The translations under genes and the position numbers were made by a program. A DNA stretch of 23,078 nucleotides. Source: Thalassiosira profunda (Eukaryota > Bacillariophyta > Thalassiosirophyceae > Thalassiosirales > Thalassiosiraceae). Positions 1 to 8,638 of the stretch are shown here, one piece after another (the stretch's first letter is position 1; each line of letters opens with the position of its first letter). The stretch spans positions 1 to 23,078 of the forward strand of contig JALLAP010000228.1 in assembly GCA_036939355.1 (NCBI GenBank), given 5' to 3'. The notes under the pieces were generated by a model. The model worked only from the letters and a program-made list of their open reading frames with translations. It was not told the DNA's origin and did not search any database.

Positions 1-222
1 CGAAGTCTTGATGTGCCATGCCTTCGTCTTGGGCTCACGATCTTGGTGGCTTGTGCGAGCTGGCAATCGCATTGTCTTGGGGTCGATCTTCCAGCAGGTA
101 CGAACTTCTTTATCTCTGGTAGGCACGGCGCGTGTCAGTCTTGAGCGTGCCCAGTCTTCTGGTATGGATGGTTATCTTGGTGAATGGTCTTGGCTGGCAA
201 TCGCCTTGTTCTTGGAGTCGAT
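1..222. repeat. Degenerate tandem repeat of about 130 bp
   Basis: Positions about 41-93 and 172-225 are an imperfect direct repeat sharing the cores GCTGGCAATCGC and TCTTGG. The preceding stretches 1-46 and 129-178 also align loosely, giving a period of about 130 bp. It lies directly downstream of the minus-strand Cys-rich gene and its second copy overlaps that gene's stop codon. It may continue beyond the left edge. I see no separate gene here. Confidence 0.5.
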
Positions 223-1807
223 TTACTGAGCCAGGCAATCAATATTTTCCCAATCGGCTGTGGCAGGGTCCATTACAACAGTCCAACTCCCATCTACCTC
301 AGAGGCAGTAAAAGTCAGGCCAAAGCCAGGCTCATTCATCAGGTTGCATACATGAATCGGCTCGGAGCAAGAGGTGTGGATGGCGGTAATAGGGCCTGAT
401 TCGTCGGTGCTGATCTTGAGCTCGTTGAACTTCCCACCACCGGCACAGTTGGAATGATCCACGACGTCAACCTGGTAGACGGGGTAACCGGAGCTTTTAT
501 CAGGGTCAAGCTCGTGGATGGAGCCAGCCTTGCAGTGAGCGTAGACAGTTCCATCGTGGAACCCGTTGTTGTCGATATCACGGACCACAAATTGGAACCC
601 AGTGTGCTTGGGCCTGGTCCCAGAAACCAGCTCGCAGTCTCCTGCAGCGGAGCACAGGTTGCAGACACCGCACATTTTGCTTTTGACAAGAAAGAATGTA
701 GCTGGGAATGAGTAAAGATGTGACAACCCTGTCCTGTGGGGTGATGAGGTTCACTTACCCTTCTAGGATGACACCTTCCACACACAGACCAGCCTCGCAA
801 TAGTCCCTCTCTTGGCATTCAGTCGCGCCGTCTCCGCAAGGGCCACCGCTGTTGTCCTCTGTCCAGACGCATTGACCAGCGTCGTTGCACAAGGTCTTGC
901 GGCACTCCTCGTCCAGCGAAGTAGGGTCATCAGAAGTGCAGCCCTCCTTTCCTCTGTAAGAGTGGGAAAGTAGCAAGGTATGAGTGTCATCGTATAGATC
1001 GAAGACCATGTGCTTACTTCCACTCCTTCCTTAACTCACGTGTTGTCCGCTTCCCAGACACATTGACCAGCGCCATTGCACAAGGTCTTGCGACACTCCT
1101 CGTCCATCAAAGTATCGTCATCAGAAGTGCAGCCCTCCTTTCCCCTGTAAAGAGTGGGAAAGTAGCAAGTATGAGTGCAGGTAACAAAGTGTAGTGAGTG
1201 GTCTTCTGTCGTATCAGTTCAGCTTTGAAGCAACTTACTGGTTCGCTGCCACATAGGCACAATCGCCACTACCACTAACATCACACATCGCCACTCGGCA
1301 GTCAATGTCATGCTCATCAGGGTTGACGGCATCGTCTTCGGGGCAATCTTCGCCTTCGTTGATGGCTTTCCAATGGCAGCCGCCAGGTCCTTCCGCGTCA
1401 CCCGGCGGTTCATGCAAAAGGCAAGCAGGGTCGTCGATTCCCTCGTTGCCCGTGCAGCAGATATCCTCCTTACAATAGCTGCTGTAACAAGTGCAAAACT
1501 CTGTTTCCGCAGAGTGGATGCCATGGATCTCGCCCGCGGCGGTGTCGGCGCACATGTCAGAGAAGGTTTCAAACACCAATATGTCTTGACCTACAGTAGG
1601 AGCAGCCGTTGGGCCAGTGCCTCCAGGTGCAGTCGGTGCGGCCGTCAATGATGTCACAGTCATTGTCATACAGATGTGAGCCTCATCTGTTAGCCTCCTT
1701 GGAACGAAGGGGTGCTTGAGCACGCCGCGAAGCTGGTGGCTGGCGTACGCGACGTCCACCTGGGCGCCGGAGATGATCGAGGCGACGAACGCCAAGAGCT
1801 TGATCAT
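223..1807 (-). CDS. Secreted Cys-rich protein, four exons, function unknown
   Basis: Exons 1239-1807, 1040-1144, 759-953 and 223-679 join in frame to 441 aa. All introns are GT-AG and 79-94 nt long. The start at 1807 opens a hydrophobic signal sequence (MIKLLAFVASIISG), so the product probably enters the secretory pathway. A Thr/Ala/Pro/Gly linker follows, then clustered Cys with acidic spacers (CTCYSSYCKEDICC). Exons 2 and 3 are near-identical modules around GKEGCTSDD and DEECRKTLCN. Exon 3 adds a CxxxxYCEAGLCVEG knot-like stretch. The last exon encodes a beta-rich-looking C-terminus containing IHTSCSEPI, a string I associate with secreted proteins of unknown role but do not assign to a family. 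No catalytic residues, membrane anchor or retention signal were recognised. The gene model is well supported by phase-consistent splicing; the function is not. Confidence 0.72.
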
Positions 1808-2972
1808 GTTGGCTGGGCAGAAGGATTAGCAGGAGGAGCAGTGAGTAAGACACTGTGTCGCAAATGATAACGATACACAACGAGTCATATCATACCGCCC
1901 TCTGCGGGCACTCGGGGCCGAGAGTCGGAGGGCTTCTCGAATTCTGGTCGACTTGCGCGCTCGCGAACGAGCAGGAGGCTCTCGAATTCTCACCTGGACA
2001 AGGCAGACGGGCGAAGAAGCAGCGGTGCATGAGCTATGAGACTAGGCTGAGCTGGCGTTCCGATCCAGTGCCTCACCTTACGGGGAATGAATCACTGTGG
2101 GCGTGAGCAAGCGGGCGTGGCTTGATCGTTAGACGGGGTTCTCAAGTGGGCAAAAGCCTACCAAGCAGAGGATCGACGCACCTTCGGTAGATTTGTCCTT
2201 CTATTCTAACAATATTCTGTACAATGGTGTGGTGGGTGGGTGTGGGGTCTTGATGTGGTGTTGCTGTGTGAGAGTCTCGTTCGATTGGTTGCGTTGCTGT
2301 TGTTGTTTTGTTGCTTGCTGTTGTTTTATGAGAGAAGAGGATGAGCGAGTTGGCTCTTCATTTATGTTCGCGCAGACTTCGCATTGGTATCGGTTCGCAT
2401 TTTGCAACTACTGCCCCAAACTTCCTGGGCAACCATCTGACTGGGTTGCAGTGACTCTCTTTTCCATCTGCGTCTGAGAAGAAGCGTGGAAATGTTGAAC
2501 TGACGGAGGGGTTCTCGTCCCTCTACGCAGGTCTTCTCATGTTGGGAGCAGGTCCTACGTGAAGCCCGAACAAGTTAGAAGTCATAGCCCACAATCGTCA
2601 CAGAGAAGAGATTGTGGCTGCGTCTTTGGCACGTTCGCGTAGGTAGGGAGACCAAAAAATGAGAACCCCCTGGCCACCAAGGCTGATAGGGCACAAATAT
2701 TCCTGTTCAGACGTCGAAGCGCTACTCCCTCACTCCTAGATCTGTTTCTCGCAAGCATTAGGAAACATTTGGCAGGGGAAGCCTTCTCTGCCGGGAAGAA
2801 CATGCAAGAATTCATCTCGTCCGCAAGGCAAATGGCCTTATCTGTGAATGACCCGAACTCTATCTCGCAACTCCGTTGATGCCTACCTAGAGAGCAATCA
2901 GGGAACTTCGAAGGCGATCTGAGAAAGGGTTCCCTCGTCTAACCGCCCTCCCTCCTCTCCGTTGTCAGAGGT
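1808..2972. other. Intergenic region without a recognised gene
   Basis: This 1.2-kb stretch lies between the start of the Cys-rich gene and the stop of the plastid protein gene, both on the minus strand, so it should hold the promoter of the former and the 3' end of the latter. Reading frames are short and look random. A GT/TTG-rich tract occupies about 2220-2340. A short repeat (TCTCGAATTCT) occurs twice at about 1935 and 1981. I see no tRNA, no conserved protein and no clear terminator. Confidence 0.5.
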
Positions 2973-5354
2973 TCATGGCAGGTCGATGCCGTCCAGCAGA
3001 GTGCCGAACCTGGATTTGTCCAGACGCTTGATCCTTGCTTGCGTCTCTCGTTCGTACCACTCGTCTCGGTCGAGGTATCGATTGTACTCCCCTTCGTCCT
3101 GGGTGACGTCGGCCCGCAGAGCCTTGTACAATTCGGCGTCCTCCTCGAGTCGCGCTGCCTCGTCGTCGAAGCCGCCCTCGTCTCGCGCCCGCTGGGCTCG
3201 CTCCAGCGCCGCCTGGCGAGGGCTCGCTTCCTCGCGCAACCTCTCCACTTCCGCCACGTCGTTGCGACGTTCTGCATCCCTGATCATGTATTGGCGTCGG
3301 ACCGACTCGTCGATTAGAGGCAAGAGTATTTCGTCCAAAAGAGATGGTGACGACCCATCGTCGTATCCCGCGCTGGCTGCTTGGCTGGACATTCGGATTG
3401 CACGTGGCCGAGGCAGGTAGCCCGAAAAGCTCTCAAGCTTGAGGAGCAGCCGCGCCTTGGCGTCGTCCGATAGCTTGTCGTATTCACCCAGAGACTTTAC
3501 GGGGTTCAACGTCGAAAAGACCGAGGTCCGGGTAGAAGAATTCTGGGGAGTTTGGTCGGGACCACCAAACAGTTCCGGGCTGGTGGTTAGCGGAATGCGG
3601 ATCCGATTGGACTCATTCTCCGATGCCACTCTCTCGCCTTCCAATTGAGGCGCAACATCGGCATCACCTGATGGTCGGACAGGCGGCACGCGGTTCGCGA
3701 AGGATAGCGCTTTCATCTCATCCACACTGTTGTCCTCGCCACTGTGCTCTGCTTTGATCGAGGCTGCCTTTTCGCCATGCAGCTCCACAGGAACCTTGCC
3801 GGATCGACTGCATATCTCCTCCTCGACGAAGACCGGTATGTTCGACGCCAGTGCCACCCCCACGGCCTCGTCCGAGAAGCACTCCACGACGTACAGCGAT
3901 CGGGGCAACACCCCTTTGTTCCCGAGGTCGTCGTCATCGTCTGTATAAGAAACGGTCTCGCCCGATATTGTGGCCGACTTTTGAACCCCCTTCCGTTTCA
4001 ACAGCAAGGCGCCGCCAAGCACAAGATTGCTCTCGAGGAGACTGGTCGGCTCCAGCACGCACGCCGCGACCTCCGAGTTGAGCTGCTCCCCAATCATCTC
4101 GAGCAGCAGCTCGTAGGGCGACGAGTAGGGCAGCACGGAGTCCTCGAGCATCTCCGTCTTTGTGTCGAGTTTGGCAGGGTAGCCGATCGCTCCGCGATAA
4201 GGCGGGGAGTTCTCTTGCTCGGCCAATCTGTCGATGATTGAGAGCAGCAATGATTGCGTTTTGCTTTGCTCCCTGCGATCTTTGCTGTTGTTCCGTGGAA
4301 GGGAGAGCAGTGGGGTGCTCTCCTCCGCAGCCGATTGCACTGCGCTGCTCAGTTCCTCAAGGGAAGACTCTGCCACCTCCAGCCGATTGCGCGCCAGTTC
4401 TAGTTGCGAAGTTGCCTCGTCTTCGTCCACTCCCTCTTCTCTTGGTCGGACTCGAGAGATGGCCAGCTGTTGCTCGCGTTCTGCAATCTCCATCCGCGCC
4501 TCCTTCACTTCCAATTGCAGCAGCCTTTGTGACAGCGACATCATCGCAGCCTCCTCATCCAAGCTAGCACTTTCATCGCCCTCCAACTCCAGATCTCCCC
4601 CCTCACCCGATCTTTCGAGCATATATCGTATCCGCCTGGCCAAATTGCCCAAGCTCAAACTCCTCCCTTGCCAATCCTTCCCCATGAACCTTTGATAGGC
4701 CGCCCGTTTCCCCATCGTAAACTTTCCCTCTATGGTATTGTCGGCGGCATCCCGCTCTCTCAACTCAGGATCGACGCTCCACGTCGACCACGGGAGATTG
4801 TCGAAGAGGCCCCCGTCCCGGTTGACCAGGAGGGAGTTGAGGGAGAGCAGCACCGATTTGGAGAGGGGGGCGGCGGCGTAGGCGCGGGCGAGGAGCTTGG
4901 CGGCGCTCGGTGACAAGGATGGGGCTATTGGGATTGTGAGGGCAGTGATGATTGCATCCGAATCGATGGAACCGTCTCGCGATTTCAGGAACTCTTCGTA
5001 GGCATTTGCAATGTCCGCGCAATGCTCGGGGGAGGCGAGCACCATCGCCTCGACACCTCCTCCTTGATCGTCTGCTTGCCTCTCATGTGACCATCGCCCC
5101 GCCAGCGACAATGGGACAAACGTTGCAATACCATCATCCTCTCCGCTGCCAAATATGTTCGACAGCTGCCGCTCCGTGTAGGCGTCGACGGAAGGAGAGA
5201 GGACCTTCGCCCTCCTTGTGCCTGTGTCATCCGACGCGGCCGAGAGCGAGCATCCTCTCCGTCGCCTGCCGCCGATGCGAGAAACGAATGCGGCAGGCCG
5301 ACCCGCCGCCGCCGCGACGCAGCTGAGGAATAGGAGCCCTCCCGCCTGCTTCAT
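2973..5354 (-). CDS. Plastid-targeted coiled-coil protein, function unknown
   Basis: A single open frame of 793 aa without introns. The N-terminus is hydrophobic (LLFLSCVAAAAG, residues 7-18) and ends in PAAF with Phe23 at the predicted cleavage site, followed by a basic Ser/Arg-rich stretch. This is the bipartite signal plus transit peptide of algae with secondary red plastids, so I infer import into the plastid. Residues about 264-342 are Leu/Glu/Arg-rich with heptad character (coiled coil). About 390-440 form a hydrophobic segment (YELLLEMIGEQLNSEVAACV to LVLGGALLLKRKG) that could be a membrane-associated helix or a folded core. About 690-775 are a second highly charged helix, and the tail ends FGTLLDGIDLP. 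The C-terminal part looks more conserved in style than the acidic middle. I do not recognise a named family. The gene is divergent from the sulfatase gene across a 610-bp gap. Confidence 0.72.
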   Translation of the reverse strand: MKQAGGLLFLSCVAAAAGRPAAFVSRIGGRRRRGCSLSAASDDTGTRRAKVLSPSVDAYTERQLSNIFGSGEDDGIATFVPLSLAGRWSHERQADDQGGGVEAMVLASPEHCADIANAYEEFLKSRDGSIDSDAIITALTIPIAPSLSPSAAKLLARAYAAAPLSKSVLLSLNSLLVNRDGGLFDNLPWSTWSVDPELRERDAADNTIEGKFTMGKRAAYQRFMGKDWQGRSLSLGNLARRIRYMLERSGEGGDLELEGDESASLDEEAAMMSLSQRLLQLEVKEARMEIAEREQQLAISRVRPREEGVDEDEATSQLELARNRLEVAESSLEELSSAVQSAAEESTPLLSLPRNNSKDRREQSKTQSLLLSIIDRLAEQENSPPYRGAIGYPAKLDTKTEMLEDSVLPYSSPYELLLEMIGEQLNSEVAACVLEPTSLLESNLVLGGALLLKRKGVQKSATISGETVSYTDDDDDLGNKGVLPRSLYVVECFSDEAVGVALASNIPVFVEEEICSRSGKVPVELHGEKAASIKAEHSGEDNSVDEMKALSFANRVPPVRPSGDADVAPQLEGERVASENESNRIRIPLTTSPELFGGPDQTPQNSSTRTSVFSTLNPVKSLGEYDKLSDDAKARLLLKLESFSGYLPRPRAIRMSSQAASAGYDDGSSPSLLDEILLPLIDESVRRQYMIRDAERRNDVAEVERLREEASPRQAALERAQRARDEGGFDDEAARLEEDAELYKALRADVTQDEGEYNRYLDRDEWYERETQARIKRLDKSRFGTLLDGIDLP

Positions 5355-5490
5355 GGCGTCGGCAGGAGCGGCCGTTGTTGTTCTGTCGTCTGTCGCCGCC
5401 CAACTCTGGGACAGCTCTTGGTCACCACGTGACCGCTCACGCTCACGCCCACGCCCTCACGCTCACGCCAAACTACCTACATACCTCTAG
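5355..5490. promoter_or_regulatory. Promoter-proximal region with E-box-like CACGTG and TCACGC repeats
   Basis: Immediately upstream of the plastid-protein start lies a CACGTG core (about 5426), followed by reiterated CTCACGC/CCCACGC units to about 5468. CACGTG is a general basic-leucine-zipper/bHLH site in eukaryotes, so a promoter role is plausible but only inferred. Confidence 0.3.
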
Positions 5491-5730
5491 AGGCTTCTGC
5501 ATATGTAGTGGGCGCCAGATCGACTTTCCGTGGGCGGTGCCCACACTTTTGCCCACGCAAATTTCGTGGGCAGCCACGTAGGAACTCGTAGCTTTACAAC
5601 CAGGTCCGCTGAAAAATGCTCGGCGCTGGCGCGCCCACGCCCTTTTGTTAGGGGAAGCAAGAGGGGGAGGCCCTCCTGGAGCCGCGACTTTTCGTGGGCG
5701 CGCCCACGCGCCCACTATATGCAGAAGCCT
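5491..5730. mobile_element. 240-bp terminal-inverted-repeat element (MITE-like)
   Basis: The left arm (5491-5515) and right arm (5708-5730) are inverted copies beginning AGGCTTCTGCATAT and ending AGTGGGCGC. They differ only by a 2-nt insertion in the left arm. The interior has no coding potential and repeats the heptamer CGTGGGC/GCCCACG many times, including CGACTTT(T)CCGTGGGCG-type direct repeats near both ends. Size, lack of a reading frame and matched ends fit a miniature inverted-repeat element or a fold-back repeat. I see no convincing target-site duplication. It sits in the shared upstream region of two divergent genes. Confidence 0.5.
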
Positions 5731-5757
5731 ACGCCAAAACAAAAGCAAAAGCAAAAG
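5731..5757 (+). repeat. Short AAAAGC microsatellite
   Basis: Three to four copies of a hexamer AAAAGC follow the inverted-repeat element directly. This is simple sequence with no assigned role. Confidence 0.55.
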
Positions 5758-5964
5758 CGGCATGCGCGTTTGGCAACGCCGACGCCGACCTTCTTGCTTT
5801 GGCAGGATTGGACGGATGGGGGCTAAAATGGGTTCGGAGCATTGGAAGGGCCTTCCAGAAGTCCATTCGGCGGCCGCGCTCTCGAGATGCGGTTTGGGCT
5901 GAGTGCTCACATCCACTCTTGTGCACGCATTCGCCTCGTCGCATCTTCCTGAACGATTTGCAAG

Positions 5965-8598
5965 ATGAAGTCCCTCGGGTGCATCGCCCTGCTCCTGCTG
6001 CTCGGCCGCCCGCAGCCCGTCTCGTCCCAAAGCGGACTGCAGACCTGCACCGGTCCCGTCCTTCGTTTCCCTCCTCCCTCGCGTGGCCGCTGTATCGATT
6101 CCATGCAGGGCCAGCGGGGCGAGACGAAGGTCTACCCACAAGACTTCGACGAAATCCTCAACGAGGTGTCCATCTACCGCTGCCCCAGTCGCGGGAAGCG
6201 CGTCATCGTCTCCAACGGCATCCCGAACCACGAGGTGACGCTGCAGAATCGCAATGCGCCTTGCGAGTTTCACTGGGTCGTCGAGTTGCCCTTGCAGCCA
6301 AAGGTGGCGAGCGAACGCACCGAAGTGCCAATCCGGGGCATGATCGCCATGGCCACGAACGGGGTGCCCGCCTACGGACCCCAGGAGGCCGACTACCTCA
6401 ACGCAGTGGAGGGCACGATGGGTGTGCCCGGAGCGAGATATTGGTACGGCCACGCCGGGCCCAACAGCGCGTGGCACGTTCACAATCCCAAGATGGGCCA
6501 GGAAACGGAGTCGCGCGAGATGCTGATGGGCTATGCGTTGGACGGGTTCGCCATCTACGGTCATCTGGAGGATGACTCTGTGCTGGATGCGTGCAACGGC
6601 TTGTATGGCGCCGATGGATCGTATCGGTATCACGTGCGGACGCTAGAGCAGGTGGACGACAGCCAGTCGTACTGCAATGGCAACAGTCCCGAAGTCAATT
6701 GGAATTACATCCTCGGATGCTACCAGGGCTCGGTGGACGAAACGGAGATCTTCGATTCTACCGAGTACTCGTTGGACAACGATTGCGTCATCGATGATGA
6801 GCCAACGGATGGTGCAGACTCTGAGGAAACCACTGACACAACACCGACGAATGTGGCGGCTCAAGACCCAGAGCCGAAGGATACATCTGCAACAGCAGCT
6901 CCAGATACCCCAACCCGGCCAAATATCATTTTAATGCAACCCGACGACATGATGTTCTACGACGAGTGGAGCCGGCCGCCCAACAGTCCCAATTTTGCCG
7001 ACGAAACCGTTCCTTTCCCAGCTGCGGGCCTGCCGAACCTCGAGAGGCTGCGCTTGAACGGGCTGCAAATGATGCAGGCTTACACGGCCTCCCCAATGTG
7101 TGGTACTTCGCGCTTTGCGACGATTACGGGGCGGTATCCCAGCCGAGCCGTGACCAACGATGGAGGCGACAGTCCACCGGATGTGGTGATTTCAAAAACA
7201 AAGCTGGAAGGCGACGATTGCGAGAAGAACAACCTTGCGGTGCAGTTCCGGGGCGCTGGCTATCGCACGGCGATGTTTGGTGAGCTGTCCTGTTTCGCTA
7301 TTGAGAGCAAGCTCTTTCGTCACTTCTCACTCCAGTATTTTCTTTGCAAGGCAAGTGGCACCTCTCATACCTCGACCGAGACGAGTACACCTACGAAAGT
7401 GCGGTTGATACGGTGAAGGGGTGTGGTTTCGAGACTGTTTCAGGTTTGTACATGGAGAACCTATCCAGAACCGCCTTTAACGATGGTTCGTTCTCGCACA
7501 ACATGGAATGGATTACGAGCGAGGCACTCAAGATCATCGAGGAAGATTCTGAGGAGGTGAGTGAAGACAGTCAAATGCATTACTGGTATCATTATTTACG
7601 CGTCAGCTCACACATCTTCGTCATACACGCAGCCCTTCTTCATGTACTTCAATCCGACGGTTCCTCACAGCTCGAACAGCATTGCCGACGCCTTGACCGA
7701 TTTTAGTTGTAGGGACACTGCAGCTGGAACACTTGACGCAGATCCGATCATACCTGGCATGACCGATAACGGCTGTGCCGAGTACAGACAAACCATCTTC
7801 GATCGATCTTTGACTGAGGACGACAAAGATCTTGGCGCAATTTGGTTGGATGACAGTGTAGGAGCCTTGCTCAGGGCTCTCGAGAGTACGGGCAAGCTCG
7901 AGAATAGTATCCTGCTGTTTCAGCAAGACCACGGCATCAACCCAAAGGGCAGCTTGTACGAAGGAGGGATCCGCATTCCTCAGTTTGTGCATTTCCCTGC
8001 CGGTATAAATGCTGGCACGCAACTCAATGCACCGGTATCCGTNGCCAACGTCAATCACGGATACCGGTGCATTGACGTTGGCGCTACGCTCCTGGACTTT
8101 GCTGGTATTACGCCTAGTTACGAGATGGATGGACTATCGTGGAGGACAGCCATTGCAAGCGACGAATCAAGTGTCAATTGGGACGACCGCTGCCTATTCT
8201 TTGAGCTCGAGCAGGATCGTGCTGTCAGATGTGGCTGCTACAAGTATTTGAGCATCTTTGACGAGGAGGAAAGCACAACACACGTTCGAGGAGTGCGACA
8301 TGGCTTGGCAAACAACGAAGAGAATCTCTTCGATCTGTGCTTGGGATCCGACAGCTATGCCAACGAGATTCAAGGAGGCAACGCGGAAGCTGCCAACGTG
8401 ATGAGCAATAATCCTTCGATGGCTTCCGACTTGGCGACGCTGCACAGCTGCCATCTGGATCGAATCGAGGCAGCCGACTTCTCACAGTGCCAACGTTCGT
8501 TCAGTGTGCAGGATGTTGGCGTGGCATCGGCAAGTTACATTTATGCGCCGAGCATCTTCTCGGCCGCAGCTTCCTTTGTCATTCTATGTCTGTTGTAA
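5965..8598 (+). CDS. Secreted YHYH-domain/sulfatase fusion protein
   Basis: Exons 5965-7279, 7351-7556 and 7633-8598 (introns 71 and 76 nt) give 828 codons as assembled. Residues 1-22 are a signal peptide (LGCIALLLLLG). Residues about 45-255 match the YHYH domain: SNGIPNHE, YGHAGPNSAWHVHNP, LMGYALDGFAIYG, YRYHVR and a Cys-containing end. A Thr/Asp/Pro linker follows. A type I sulfatase begins at about 318 with RPNIILMQPDD (metal-binding acids), Cys379 in CGTSRFATITGR (the residue normally converted to formylglycine), GKWHLS at 439 (rebuilt exactly across intron 1), DHG at 606-608 and KGSLYEGGIR at 612-621. Known sulfatases remove sulfate esters from polysaccharides or similar substrates; the substrate here is unknown. 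The C-terminus ends in a hydrophobic tail (SIFSAAASFVILCLL), suggesting a membrane or GPI anchor at the cell surface. An N at 8043 plus 27 nt is an assembly artefact that keeps frame but adds nine false residues. Confidence 0.85.
8043..8070. repeat. Inverted assembly artefact after single N
   Basis: After the N, positions 8044-8070 are the exact reverse complement of the sequence expected across the join (GCACCGGTATCCGTG... on the forward side). Dropping these 27 nt and reading the N as G restores the sulfatase continuity APVS-VIDVGATLLDF. This is an assembly fold-back rather than a natural hairpin. Confidence 0.8.
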
Positions 8599-8638
8599 CA
8601 GCTGACTAACGAACATTGCAATCACGATTCTGCTTCAG
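8599..8638 (+). promoter_or_regulatory. 3' end of a probable intron with branch point and acceptor
   Basis: GCTGACTAACG at about 8610-8620 is a near-ideal branch-point sequence. TTCTGCTTCAG ends at 8638 as a strong acceptor. They sit just after the sulfatase stop codon and just before a long open phase-0 reading frame, suggesting that some transcripts splice past the stop. The matching donor could not be pinned down. Confidence 0.45.

Noticed and set aside
1855..2106. Small plus-strand ORF upstream of the Cys-rich gene
   Set aside because: No hydrophobic or conserved pattern, no splice context, and chance length for this composition.
5473..6633. 386-codon minus-strand open frame
   Set aside because: It is antisense to the YHYH-sulfatase exon, has biased His/Val/Arg composition and no domain. 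It is a shadow of GC-rich coding sequence.
8044..8082. A natural hairpin or regulatory stem in the sulfatase
   Set aside because: The stem is formed by an inverted copy placed right after an N, and the protein is continuous without it.
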